Positions 8,743 through 17,140 of a DNA stretch of 64,000 bases are shown here, in pieces. Below the pieces are notes generated by a model, which made no database searches, was not told the origin of the DNA, and saw only the letters and a program-made list of their open reading frames with translations. Position 1 is the stretch's first letter; each line of letters begins with the position of its first letter. The translations under genes and the position numbers were made by a program. This stretch comes from JAADHX01 sp964569385 (GTDB lineage Bacteria > Actinomycetota > Acidimicrobiia > Acidimicrobiales > Poriferisodalaceae). The stretch is taken from positions 16,940 to 80,939 of the forward strand of contig CAZMUM010000024.1 of NCBI GenBank assembly GCA_964569385.1, read 5' to 3'.

Positions 8743-10276
8743 GCTTCGAAACTTAGCTGTGGGTGCAGCAATCCTTGGCGCCACAGTCGTGATCGGCGCC
8801 GCCGTCGCCGCCGCGTCCGATGGCTGGGGCGACGTGGACGAGAGCGCAACTGAAGTGCGCGATATCGCGTATCCGCTCGGCGAAGATGCCGGCGTGTTCT
8901 CCGACACGTGGTTGTATCCACGAGGGTCGCGGCGACACGTCGGAACCGACATCATCGCCGACAAGCTTGTGCCACTTCTTGCCGCCAACGCTGGGTGTAT
9001 CACCTATCTCGACTATGGCGGCCCTGGCGGCGGCAACATGCTCGGGCTCACCGACGAAGACGGATGGGAATACCGCTACATTCACATCAACAACGATTCG
9101 CCAGGTACCGACGATGGTGCAAACCCATACGAGTGGGCCTTCGTCGATGGCCTCGAAGAGGGCGACTGCGTCGAGCGCGGCCAACACATCGCCTATGTCG
9201 GCGATAGTGGCAACGCCGAGGCGTCGGTGCCTCAGTTGCATTTCGAAATTCGGCGGCCGGACGGGATTTGGATCAACCCATTCCCGTCAGTCGAGGCCGC
9301 GAAAGCCGCCCAAACACCAGAACCCCAGCCCGAGCCCCAGCCCGACGAGCCCCAGCCTGACGAGCCAACTCCGGCTCCAGCGGCACCCATCGGCGCGGCT
9401 CCGGTACCGACCGACTGCATGACGTCGGACCGCACCGCACCTGCAGGCACCCCCTCCGATGCCTCAGGTGCGGGGTATTGGTTGCTCGACGATCGCGGCG
9501 TAGTGCACGCCATCAATTCGCCCCACTATGGAGATCTATCCACTATCGACGGTGCCAGCGCTCCAGTGTCGATGATTTCAACCCGCTCTGGTGAGGGCTA
9601 CTGGATCGTCGACACCAATGGTGCAGTTCATTCCTTCGGCGACGCCGGGCACTTCGGCGACATGGCCGGAATCGAGCTCAATGGGCCGGTGCAACGAATC
9701 GAAGCTGCTCCCACTGGTGACGGCTATTGGTTGGTTGGCGACGACGGCGGGGTATTCAGTTTCGGTCGGGCTGAATTCCACGGGTCAACCGGCGCCATGG
9801 CCCTAAACGCGCCGGTGATCTCAATGTCGGCCACCGCCAGCGGCGACGGCTACTGGTTGGTTGCTAGCGATGGCGGCGTGTTCACCTTCGGCGAGGCGGC
9901 ATTCCGGGGCTCGACGGGAGCGCTGCAACTCGCTGCACCCGTCATCGACATGGCCGTCGCACCTTCGGGAGACGGTTACTGGTTATACGCCTCCGATGGC
10001 GGCGTGTTCAGCTTCGGTACCAACTTCTACGGTTCGGCGCCCGGACTCGGCCGCTGCGATCTGTCAACGGCTGTGGCGCTCAAAGCCACCGATGCCGGCG
10101 AGGGCTACTGGATAGCCACCCAGACCGGCGAGGTTCTCCCGTTCGGAGACGCCAAACACTTCGGAAACGCCGAGGCGACCGATCGAACCGACATCGTCGA
10201 CATGGCGGTGCGTCATGTGTCGGTCGACGGCCCCAGTAGCGACGGCGCCGAAGACGCCGAGACCAGCGACGGCTAA
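8732..10276 (+). CDS. Secreted M23 (LytM-type) peptidase fused to six-unit propeller-like repeat domain
   Basis: 514 residues. Residues 1-29 form a signal peptide or N-anchor. A LytM-like zinc peptidase domain spans about 50-185, with ligand candidates H69 and D73 (RHVGTD), H118 (YIHIN) and H170 (QLHFEI). M23 enzymes cut peptidoglycan cross-bridge peptides or act as non-catalytic activators. A PEPQPDEP linker (about 195-222) leads to six repeats of roughly 40-50 residues built on GYWLVASDGGVFTFGEA-type units (247 onward), probably a six-bladed beta-propeller. The start at the fourth copy of the 14-bp repeat is the only one that reads into the gene. A paralogous repeat block occurs in the gene at 59898. 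Confidence 0.82.
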   Translation: MTTMLRNLAVGAAILGATVVIGAAVAAASDGWGDVDESATEVRDIAYPLGEDAGVFSDTWLYPRGSRRHVGTDIIADKLVPLLAANAGCITYLDYGGPGGGNMLGLTDEDGWEYRYIHINNDSPGTDDGANPYEWAFVDGLEEGDCVERGQHIAYVGDSGNAEASVPQLHFEIRRPDGIWINPFPSVEAAKAAQTPEPQPEPQPDEPQPDEPTPAPAAPIGAAPVPTDCMTSDRTAPAGTPSDASGAGYWLLDDRGVVHAINSPHYGDLSTIDGASAPVSMISTRSGEGYWIVDTNGAVHSFGDAGHFGDMAGIELNGPVQRIEAAPTGDGYWLVGDDGGVFSFGRAEFHGSTGAMALNAPVISMSATASGDGYWLVASDGGVFTFGEAAFRGSTGALQLAAPVIDMAVAPSGDGYWLYASDGGVFSFGTNFYGSAPGLGRCDLSTAVALKATDAGEGYWIATQTGEVLPFGDAKHFGNAEATDRTDIVDMAVRHVSVDGPSSDGAEDAETSDG

Positions 10277-10317
10277 CGAGACACAAGTGGCCGTTGCACT
10301 CAGATAGCGTTGAGGCA

Positions 10318-11307
10318 ATGGCTAGGCGAAAACGCAAGCCCGCGACCCGGGCAACTTCAACGAATTCTCGACCGGTCCGCGCTGGTATCGTCTCGGCCCG
10401 CCGTGAAGTGCCTAGCGAGATTGGCCGACCCGAATATGCCGAGCGCGGCTACCCGATCGAGACTCCGCCGGCCAATCCACTCCAGAACGACGAAACCATC
10501 GAACGCATGCGGCTTTCGGGCCGAGCGGCCCGCCGGGTGTTGGCCGCAGTTGGCGCCGAAGTTGCTCCGGGCGTGACCACCGAGCACCTCGACGAAGTCG
10601 CTCACGAGGCCTACATCGCCGAAGGCGGCTATCCGAGCCCGCTCAACTACAACAACTTCCCTAAGTCGCTTTGCACATCAGTCAACGAAGTGATCTGCCA
10701 CGGAATCCCCGATTCTCGGGCCCTCGTCGAAGGCGACATCATCAACTGCGATGTCACGATCTACCTCAACGGCGTTCACGGAGACCACAGCGAAACGTTT
10801 CTCGTAGGCGAGGTAAACCCCGAATCGAAACGGCTCGTCGAAGTAACCCGCGAATGTCTCTACCTCGGCATCGCCGCCATCGAGCCTGGTGGCAGGGTCA
10901 ACGCCATTGGCCGAGCCATCCAAGACCACGCCGAATCGAATGGATACGGGGTGGTAAGAGAGTTCATTGGACACGGCACGGGCCCGGTGTTTCACATGGC
11001 CCCCAACGTGCCGCACTTTTATGATCCTCGGAACACGGCGGTTCTTCAGCCAGGAGCGACGTTCACCATCGAACCGATGATCACAATCGGCGAATGGCGA
11101 GCACAGCTTTGGGATGACGACTGGACAGCAACCACCATCGACTTATCGCACAGTGCCCAGTTCGAGCACACCATGGTCGTACACGACAACGGCCTCGAAC
11201 TCCTAACCGTCGGGGCCGACGAAGCCCAACCCTTCATGCCTGGCAACGATCCGAGCATCTGGCCAGCCACCCTACCCAACGCTGCTGGCACACAAGTAGC
11301 GCCGTAG
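10318..11307 (+). CDS. map: Methionine aminopeptidase, type I
   Basis: 329 residues from ATG 10318, which has TGAGG five bases upstream; an in-frame upstream ATG (10294) is less likely. A basic, disordered N-terminal extension of about 40 residues precedes the catalytic domain. The five metal ligands expected for the pita-bread fold are all present: D145 (NCDVT), D156 (HGDHSE), H219 (GHGTGP), E252 (TIEPM) and E283 (FEHTM). The enzyme removes the initiator methionine from nascent proteins in the cytoplasm. The N-terminal extension resembles that of actinobacterial MapB-type proteins, which may bind the ribosome. Confidence 0.93.
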   Translation: MARRKRKPATRATSTNSRPVRAGIVSARREVPSEIGRPEYAERGYPIETPPANPLQNDETIERMRLSGRAARRVLAAVGAEVAPGVTTEHLDEVAHEAYIAEGGYPSPLNYNNFPKSLCTSVNEVICHGIPDSRALVEGDIINCDVTIYLNGVHGDHSETFLVGEVNPESKRLVEVTRECLYLGIAAIEPGGRVNAIGRAIQDHAESNGYGVVREFIGHGTGPVFHMAPNVPHFYDPRNTAVLQPGATFTIEPMITIGEWRAQLWDDDWTATTIDLSHSAQFEHTMVVHDNGLELLTVGADEAQPFMPGNDPSIWPATLPNAAGTQVAP

Positions 11308-11326
11308 GCGGCTACCTTATCTGTCC

Positions 11327-11767
11327 GTGGTTAACCAATTCGTGCGCTTGTCGGTCGTCGCTATTGTCATGGTGCTCGCGGCGTGTGGCAGTGACGACAC
11401 CGAATCCAAACCGCCACCAACTAGTCAGAGCACCCTTACCACCGCACCAAGTGCTCTAACGACCACCACGACCACCACCGAGGCTGGTCCGAAGCTTCAT
11501 TTTGTGGCGGCAGGCGAGACGTTGTCTGGCATCGCGGTGCTGTACGAACTAACTGTCCAACAAATTCTTGATGCCAACCCCAATCTCGGAGATGGCTCCC
11601 GTATCAGCATCGCCCAACAGATAGTCATTCCAGACATCGACAACAGCGAGCCGAGCACTACCCTCGCTCCGCTGGAACTCGAACCACTCGACGAACCTGA
11701 TCTGCCGGAGCTTCTCGTGACCACCTCCACCACCGAGCCACTAGCCACCACAACCACAGCTGGCTGA
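11327..11767 (+). CDS. LysM-domain lipoprotein
   Basis: 146 residues from GTG 11327. The N-terminus MVNQFVRLSVVAIVMVLAACGSDD is a lipoprotein signal with lipobox VLAAC. A Ser/Thr/Pro linker follows, then one LysM domain (LHFVAAGETLSGIAVLYELTVQQILDANP) at about residues 58-105, and a second Thr-rich tail. LysM binds the GlcNAc-MurNAc backbone, so this is a wall-binding lipoprotein without a visible catalytic domain. It lies between map and a PAP2 gene, only nine bases from the latter, so co-transcription is likely. Confidence 0.82.
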   Translation: MVNQFVRLSVVAIVMVLAACGSDDTESKPPPTSQSTLTTAPSALTTTTTTTEAGPKLHFVAAGETLSGIAVLYELTVQQILDANPNLGDGSRISIAQQIVIPDIDNSEPSTTLAPLELEPLDEPDLPELLVTTSTTEPLATTTTAG

Positions 11768-11775
11768 CATCTGCC

Positions 11776-12354
11776 ATGGCACAAGCAGCCTCGCCGGACT
11801 CCCCTGGCGACTCTTCAGATCTGGGTGCTCTAGGGCACCAGATTGATCGGTTCGACCAGTTTGTCGACGCATGGTTCGAGCCGCTGCGTTCGAACGCCGT
11901 CGCTGACCGAGTCATGTACGGCGCGTCGACAGCTGGGGACTGGAGCGCGATCTGGCACTTGTGCGGCGTAGCTTCTTCGGTCGCCAGAGGCCAACCACGA
12001 GACGCCGTGCAGCTGAGCGCCATCATGGGCCTCGAGTCGTTGCTGGTGAATCAAGGCATCAAGCGGCTGTTTAAACGGGTCAGACCGCGACGCGACGAGA
12101 TCGCTAGCGAACATCACATTCGTCAGCCGATCACTTCGTCGTTTCCTAGCGGACATGCCTCAGCAGCTATGACAGCAGCCGCTGTCCTGAGCAGACACGG
12201 CAGCCGCCCGTTGTGGTATTCGCTCGCCCTGGTTGTGGCCTCAAGTCGGATACACGTAAGAATGCATCATCCGAGTGATGTGGCCGCGGGGCTCGCAACG
12301 GGCGTGGTTCTTGGGCGAATCGCCAACTGGGTTATCGACCGCCCAGCCAACTAA
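11776..12354 (+). CDS. PAP2-family phosphatase
   Basis: 192 residues with all three PAP2 motifs: KRLFKRVRP (K-x6-RP), SSFPSGHAS (PSGH) and SRIHVRMHHPSDV (SR-x5-H-x3-D). Family members dephosphorylate lipid phosphates such as phosphatidic acid or undecaprenyl pyrophosphate. The hydrophobic segments around the motifs fit a membrane enzyme. The exact lipid is not determined. Confidence 0.85.
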   Translation: MAQAASPDSPGDSSDLGALGHQIDRFDQFVDAWFEPLRSNAVADRVMYGASTAGDWSAIWHLCGVASSVARGQPRDAVQLSAIMGLESLLVNQGIKRLFKRVRPRRDEIASEHHIRQPITSSFPSGHASAAMTAAAVLSRHGSRPLWYSLALVVASSRIHVRMHHPSDVAAGLATGVVLGRIANWVIDRPAN

Positions 12355-12382
12355 CCGAGCCAGCTAACCCAAGCCAAGTGGC

Positions 12383-12556
12383 CTAGGCCAGAGTTGGTTC
12401 TTTGCCTTTGGCGGGCACAAGGGCGCTTCTCAGATCGAGCAGGAGGTTAGCAACCTCATTGGTCGACACAAGCTCGCGCTGCACCATGTCGGATAGACCT
12501 TGATCGATGATGCGAAGGGCCTCGTCGACGATCTGGATCTCTGCGGTATCAGTCAC
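12383..12556 (-). CDS. Small hypothetical protein
   Basis: A 57-residue frame from GTG 12556 (VTDTAEIQIVDEALRIIDQGLSDMVQRELVSTNEVANLLLDLRSALVP); a TTG at 12583 would add nine residues. It looks like two amphipathic helices and is acidic. I do not recognise a family. The stop codon lies in the 12-bp palindrome TGGCCTAGGCCA (12379-12390) between this gene and the convergent PAP2 gene. It sits downstream of a membrane-anchored protein gene on the same strand, with a gap of about 175 bases. Confidence 0.5.
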   Translation of the reverse strand: MTDTAEIQIVDEALRIIDQGLSDMVQRELVSTNEVANLLLDLRSALVPAKGKEPTLA

Positions 12557-12731
12557 ACTTACTCCAACGTGATCGGGGGCCAACAGATTCCCGTATTCGA
12601 TGTGACGTCGAACACGTTCCTACGCGGATTGCGTCTGCTCACCATACACACCACGTATGACGCCCACGCTTCACGACCGCAAGTTTTCCAGTCGGTTCTG
12701 ACAACAATGGCGATGGGTCAGTCGGCCGATA

Positions 12732-13400
12732 TCACCCGTGGACCGATCCAGGAGCCACATCGATTACGCGATCTCCAACGCGCAACCGGACCTTGCCATC
12801 GTCGGTGAGGACAGGGTTACCTTCAGCATCTGTCACGACCTCGACCCGTTCTAACACCGGCGAGACAATCGTGACGCCTACTCGTTCCCCGCCAATGCCC
12901 ACCGGATGATGCTCGAGTGTCTGGATCGACCCATCGGCCGACACCGAGACCAACATCTGGGCCACGCCATCCAGTCTCACAGTTTGATCCTCAGCTGAGG
13001 CTGGAACAAGGGACTGGAATTCCTCGGTATACGGACTTGGCCTAATCACGGTCAATCGGGTGTCCGGCGGAACCTCGATAGCGAACGTATGCCCGACAAG
13101 CACTCCGTCACCGTCATAAACGGGCCCCACCTCGGAAAGTCCCGAACCGGCTGCCTCTGCCAACGCCTCAGCAGTTTCGGGCTGCAATCGGACACCCGAA
13201 AGGGCGGTGGGCTCATGGGCCAGCGAAGCAACCGCCAGAGGAATCGCTTCGAGAAGTGCCTCCAAGGTCGCGCTGCCGTACGCGACAGTGTTTGAGTTCT
13301 CCACCGCTGGATCGTTCTGATCTCCAGAAAGCTGCCTCGCCGCGAAGACCGTCACGGCCACCGCACCCACCAAGACGACAACTCCTAGGGCAACTCTCAT
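12732..13400 (-). CDS. Membrane-anchored hypothetical protein
   Basis: 222 residues from ATG 13400 (MRVALGVVVLVGAVAVTVFAARQLSG), which starts with a single N-terminal transmembrane helix. The rest is an extracytoplasmic, strand-rich region with no motif I can assign. It includes VGHTFAIEVPPDTRLTVIRPSPY and a C-terminal VRLRVGDRVIDVAPG. The open frame runs back to 13940, but that part overlaps the divergent LLM gene and is Arg/Ser-rich shadow sequence. The function is unknown. Confidence 0.65.
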   Translation of the reverse strand: MRVALGVVVLVGAVAVTVFAARQLSGDQNDPAVENSNTVAYGSATLEALLEAIPLAVASLAHEPTALSGVRLQPETAEALAEAAGSGLSEVGPVYDGDGVLVGHTFAIEVPPDTRLTVIRPSPYTEEFQSLVPASAEDQTVRLDGVAQMLVSVSADGSIQTLEHHPVGIGGERVGVTIVSPVLERVEVVTDAEGNPVLTDDGKVRLRVGDRVIDVAPGSVHG

Positions 13401-13467
13401 CCGCAACTCCACGTTGATGAGCAGGCTAGCTGACACCGCAGGCCTCTTCTCGGCGTAGGGTCGCGAC

Positions 13468-14451
13468 ATGGCAAGCACACCTCTTGGCGTCACATTCGCG
13501 GGCCTCGCCGCCCTCGGTCCGGCCGCAGTCCCGCGGATCGCCACCCTGGCTGAAGATCTCGGATACCAGTCATTCTGGACCGCAGAAGCTAACGGCACCG
13601 ACGCCTTCACCCTGCTCGCCGCCGCAACCGTTGCCGCGCCCTCGCTCGATCTCGGGACCGGTATTGTCCCGATGCAAATTCGGTCGCCATCGTTGACTGC
13701 CATGTCGGCCGCGACCCTGCAGGCCCTGGCACCGGATCGGACCGTGAATCTCGGAGTCGGCGTATCGACTCCTGTTGTCGCCGGTAGTTGGCACGGCACG
13801 CAGTACGGCAACCGCCCCATCGCCCAGATGCGCGAGTATCTGACCCTGCTACGCGAGTTGCTCTCGGGCGAATCGGTCACATTCGAGGGAGACTTCTGGA
13901 GTGTCAGAAAGTTCCGCCTCGCAGTACGACTCGACGACAAGCGGCCGCGGCTCGTGGTTGCGGCGCTGAATCCTCAGATGCTGCGGCTCGCAGGCGAACT
14001 AGCCGATGGAGTGCTGCTCAACTACATCCCAGCCAACCACGTGGCCGCATCGGTCGACAAGGTTAGAGCCGGAGGTCCGGCCGAGATCTTGGCCTACGTG
14101 CATGCCGGCGTCTGCGACTTCGAACGCGCCGCCCCGTCGGCGCGGCGCGACATCTTCGGATACGCGATGGCCGACGGTTACGCCCGGATGTTTAGCCAGG
14201 CCGGATTCGCAGACGAAGTCGACGAGATACGCGATCGATACGCAGCTGGCGACCGAGCGGGCGCGGTCGCGGCCATCTCGGACGAGATGATCCAAGCGAT
14301 CGACTTCATCGGGGACGCCAACGAAGTACACCAGTTTGTTCGGACCTACGTCGATGCCGGGGTCGATCACCCGATTCTCATGGCCCTACCTTGGGGCGAG
14401 AATCGGCTCGAGATCGCCGAGGCCACCATGGTCGCTGCAATCCAGGCTTGA
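13468..14451 (+). CDS. LLM-class flavin/F420-dependent oxidoreductase
   Basis: 327 residues of the luciferase-like family. Visible segments are LGVTFAGLAALGPAAVPRIATLAEDLGYQSFWTAEANGTDAF, LDLGTGIVPMQIRSPSLTAMSAATLQ and NLGVGVSTPVVAGSWHG. F420 is the likelier cofactor, as for the other two LLM proteins in the window. It is divergent from the membrane-anchored protein and is followed 10 bases later by a Mug-type glycosylase on the same strand. Confidence 0.82.
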   Translation: MASTPLGVTFAGLAALGPAAVPRIATLAEDLGYQSFWTAEANGTDAFTLLAAATVAAPSLDLGTGIVPMQIRSPSLTAMSAATLQALAPDRTVNLGVGVSTPVVAGSWHGTQYGNRPIAQMREYLTLLRELLSGESVTFEGDFWSVRKFRLAVRLDDKRPRLVVAALNPQMLRLAGELADGVLLNYIPANHVAASVDKVRAGGPAEILAYVHAGVCDFERAAPSARRDIFGYAMADGYARMFSQAGFADEVDEIRDRYAAGDRAGAVAAISDEMIQAIDFIGDANEVHQFVRTYVDAGVDHPILMALPWGENRLEIAEATMVAAIQA

Positions 14452-14461
14452 TAATCGCCAC

Positions 14462-15184
14462 ATGAGCGCATCGGCACCCGCCAGTCATGACCTCTCGTCG
14501 CTGCGGGTTGATCAGTTGACGATGGCTCTACACGGGCTCCACGGCCGTCTTGATCCAGGTCAGGTGGTCGAGGTCGCGCTGCCTGATATACGCGACCAGG
14601 GTCTGTTGCTCGATGGCGCAGGTTTCGTCGGCGAGGCCCAAGCGCCCGCCCACACGGGCACTCGGCCGCTGCACCTGACCAGACTCCGAACCTTGCCAGA
14701 CGCCGTCGGTACAGGTCTACAGGTGCTAGCAGTCGGCTTGAACCCAAGCTTGACCGCCGCCGACCTTCGCTACGGTTTCGCCAGCCCCAGCAATCGGTTC
14801 TGGAAGGCAGCTGTTGCGTCTGGCCTCGTATCAGTGGCTCGCGACCCAGGCCGATCCGTCGAGGCTGATCGCGTCGGATTCACCGATCTAGTCAAGCGAG
14901 CAACACCCAAGGCCGCCGATCTCAAGCGCTCAGAGTTTGTCGATGGTCGACGGCGGCTTGAATGGACAATCGGGGTGCATGAGCCAGCAATCGTTTGCGT
15001 CATGGGTGTGACCGGTTGGCGCAAGGCCTACAACCGCGACGCAAACCTCGGCCTCCAGCCCGACCTCCTGGCCGGTAGCGCGGTCTACGTAATGCCAAAC
15101 CCCTCAGGGCTAAACGCCCACACCAACCACAACGATCTAGTCGAACACTTCGCCGAGGTGCTCTACCTCGCGTCGAATCGCTAG
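14462..15184 (+). CDS. mug: Mismatch-specific uracil/thymine DNA glycosylase (Mug/TDG family)
   Basis: 240 residues from ATG 14462. It has the Mug motif 1 GLNPS (G92-S96, where the Asn matches the catalytic Asn of GINPG), the following FASPSNRFWKAAVASGL, GFTDLVKRATPKAADL, and motif 2 MPNPSGLNAH from M211. The family excises uracil or ethenocytosine from mismatched duplex DNA in base-excision repair. There are about 60 extra N-terminal residues compared with E. coli Mug. Just after the stop begins a block of palindromic repeats (15188-15401). Confidence 0.85.
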   Translation: MSASAPASHDLSSLRVDQLTMALHGLHGRLDPGQVVEVALPDIRDQGLLLDGAGFVGEAQAPAHTGTRPLHLTRLRTLPDAVGTGLQVLAVGLNPSLTAADLRYGFASPSNRFWKAAVASGLVSVARDPGRSVEADRVGFTDLVKRATPKAADLKRSEFVDGRRRLEWTIGVHEPAIVCVMGVTGWRKAYNRDANLGLQPDLLAGSAVYVMPNPSGLNAHTNHNDLVEHFAEVLYLASNR

Positions 15185-15187
15185 CAC

Positions 15188-15302
15188 AGACCAACGCGTC
15201 ACCGGGAAACGGCTGCGGGCAACCACATGCCGGTGACAGAAGAGGTCGAAAGACCAACGCGTCACCGGGAAACGGCTGCGGGCGACCACATGCCGGTGAC
15301 AG
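15188..15302. repeat. Direct repeat pair, two 52-bp units with internal hairpin
   Basis: Positions 15188-15239 and 15251-15302 are near-identical 52-bp units (one difference seen) with a period of 63. Each contains an inverted repeat GTCACCGG ... CCGGTGAC with a loop of about 24 bases. They lie directly after the mug stop and probably act as a 3' hairpin array or REP-like element. They do not code for anything recognisable. Confidence 0.75.
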
Positions 15303-15315
15303 GTCAGGTCTTTCG

Positions 15316-15401
15316 GGGTTTTGCTCGAACGTAGTGAGAGTGAAAACCCGGTAAGCGGCCGTAGGCCGCGGCGGTTAGCAACCGCAGGTTGCGGCGGTTA
15401 G
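15316..15401. repeat. Cluster of small palindromes abutting the msrA stop
   Basis: Three consecutive hairpins are visible: GGGTTTT (15316-15322) with AAAACCC (15343-15349); GCGGCC/GGCCGC (15355-15369, three-base loop); GCAACC/GGTTGC (15378-15392, three-base loop). The 11-mer GCGGCGGTTAG occurs at 15368-15378 and again at 15391-15401. The second copy supplies the TAA stop of msrA on the minus strand. With the preceding repeat pair this fills the whole mug-msrA gap. Confidence 0.7.
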
Positions 15402-16051
15402 TCGGTGGCGGCTACTCCGACGGGGCACGACACGCCGGTTCCGCCCATTCCGCAGTAACCGTTGGGGACCTTGGCCAGATACTGCTGGTGGTAGTCCTCG
15501 GCGTAGTAGAAGTGGTCGAGTGAGACGATCTCGGTGGTGATCTGGCCGTATCGGGCTTCGTTCAGCTTTGGCTGGAAACGCGCCAGCGAAGCCTCGGCCG
15601 CTTCTACGTGAACAGCTGACGTTGCATAGATGCCCGAGCGATACTGCGTGCCGACATCGTTGCCCTGGCGCATTCCCTGGGTTGGGTTGTGGTTTTCCCA
15701 GAACACGCTCAGAATCGAGTCGAAGCTGATCGCCGCCGGATCGAATACGACAAGCACAACCTCGTTGTGACCGGTCTTACCCGAACAGACCTCTTCATAA
15801 GTTGGGTTCGGGGTAAAACCGCCGGCGTAACCAGCAGCGGTTGAGTAGACACCATCGGCTTCCCAGAACTTGCGCTCAGCGCCCCAGAAGCAGCCCATGC
15901 CAAACACCACTGTCTCGAAACCATCAGGCCACGGACCAACAAGGGGGTTGTCGTTTACGAAATGACGATCGGGCACAGACACCGCGACCGAACGCCCCGG
16001 TAGTGCCTTGTCGGCATCGGTCATGGCCTGCTTGTCGCGTCCGAACAACAT
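15398..16051 (-). CDS. msrA: Peptide-methionine (S)-S-oxide reductase
   Basis: 217 residues. The catalytic motif GCFWG has its nucleophilic Cys at 54, followed by GYAGGFTPNPTYEEVCSGKTGHNEVV and ENHNPTQGMRQGNDVGTQYRSGIY, all hallmark MsrA segments. MsrA reduces the S-form of methionine sulfoxide in proteins, using thioredoxin to recycle the enzyme. Length and the N-terminal extension match the E. coli type. A GGGAG lies shortly upstream of the ATG at 16051. Confidence 0.95.
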   Translation of the reverse strand: MLFGRDKQAMTDADKALPGRSVAVSVPDRHFVNDNPLVGPWPDGFETVVFGMGCFWGAERKFWEADGVYSTAAGYAGGFTPNPTYEEVCSGKTGHNEVVLVVFDPAAISFDSILSVFWENHNPTQGMRQGNDVGTQYRSGIYATSAVHVEAAEASLARFQPKLNEARYGQITTEIVSLDHFYYAEDYHQQYLAKVPNGYCGMGGTGVSCPVGVAATD

Positions 16052-16116
16052 GTTTCTCCCGAAGTGGTCCTGTAGTAATGATCAACACTTGCCGCAGGGC
16101 AAACGTTCCCGGCAAT

Positions 16117-17091
16117 TCAGCCTCGTGCCGAAGGCGATAGATCCCGGGCGGCCTGAACTGGGTCGATGCCGCCAAACGGCATGATCGCGATCGCCGAAGT
16201 GCTGACACCTTGATCGTGGTAGCGGTCGATGTGTTCGCGACATTGCTCTGGTGTTCCATGGACGACTAGTTCGTCAACCACGGAGTCGGGAATCGAAGCC
16301 AATGCAGCCTTTCGATCGCCGTTGGACCAGTGCTTCCACATGTCGCCGAGGCGGTCACCGCGGCCAAGCCACTCGTGGAAGGCGGCATAAACAGGCACGT
16401 TCAGGTAGGCCGCAATGGCGAATCGCGCGCTAGCCCGAACGGTGTCGGCATCGGGGTTCGGACACACAAAGATGCGAGCCACAATCTCCTTGTCTGGGCC
16501 GCCGGCGTGGACATGAGGCGTAACAGTGGGTACATCGTCTGCGGCCAACCAATTGATGATGGCGCCATCGCCTTCGCGTCCTGCCAATCGAAGCATTCCT
16601 TCGCGAAGGGCGGCGATGAGAATCGGAGGCTGCTGCTCTGGGGGTCTGCGAAGGGTGAACCCGTTTACGGCGAATGTCTCGTATTCGGCCTTGACCTTCT
16701 CGCCGGTCAGCGCGGTCCGAAGGAATCGGGTCATGTCGCGCGTGTGCTGATATGGCTTCTCGAAGGCAATACCGTTCCACCGCTCGACAATGACATTCGA
16801 AGACGATCCGATGCCCATCACGAATCGCCCGGGGGCGGCCTCACAAATGGAGGCGACCTGTTGAGCCATGAGCGCCGGTCCGCGGGTGAACGCCGGAACG
16901 ATGGCAATTCCGAGTCGCACGTCGGGGACCCATTGGCTAGCGAGGGTCAGTGGCGTAAACCCATCGGTCCCGTCGGCTTCGGATGACCAAAAGTCGGAGT
17001 AGCCGAGATCGGCCAGCTCGACCATCAGATCGCGTTGGCCATGCAACGGTCCATCAAAGGGCACCGTGATGCCGTAGCGCTTCATAACCAT
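16117..17091 (-). CDS. LLM-class F420-dependent oxidoreductase
   Basis: 324 residues from ATG 17091, which has a clear GGAGG six or seven bases upstream on the minus strand; the open frame runs to 17169 without support. Luciferase-like segments include KRYGITVPFDGPLHGQRDLMVELADLGYSDFWSSEADGTDGF, VRLGIAIVPAFTRGPALMAQQVASI and RFVMGIGSSSNVIVERWNGI. It resembles the 13468 protein in the SEADGTD/AEANGTD signature, so the two are probably paralogues. F420 is the likely cofactor. It is divergent from the amidase gene across 49 bases. Confidence 0.84.
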   Translation of the reverse strand: MVMKRYGITVPFDGPLHGQRDLMVELADLGYSDFWSSEADGTDGFTPLTLASQWVPDVRLGIAIVPAFTRGPALMAQQVASICEAAPGRFVMGIGSSSNVIVERWNGIAFEKPYQHTRDMTRFLRTALTGEKVKAEYETFAVNGFTLRRPPEQQPPILIAALREGMLRLAGREGDGAIINWLAADDVPTVTPHVHAGGPDKEIVARIFVCPNPDADTVRASARFAIAAYLNVPVYAAFHEWLGRGDRLGDMWKHWSNGDRKAALASIPDSVVDELVVHGTPEQCREHIDRYHDQGVSTSAIAIMPFGGIDPVQAARDLSPSARG

Positions 17092-17140
17092 TAGAAACCT
17101 CCAGAGGGTCTGCCGACTCGTTTCACCGTAGCTTGATCTC

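Noticed and set aside
13401..13940. N-terminal extension of the membrane-anchored protein to 13940
   Set aside because: It runs through the divergent LLM gene; the transmembrane anchor begins precisely at ATG 13400.
15188..15302. Possible short CRISPR-like array
   Set aside because: Only two units, with an 11-bp gap rather than a spacer of typical size, and each has a long internal hairpin loop.
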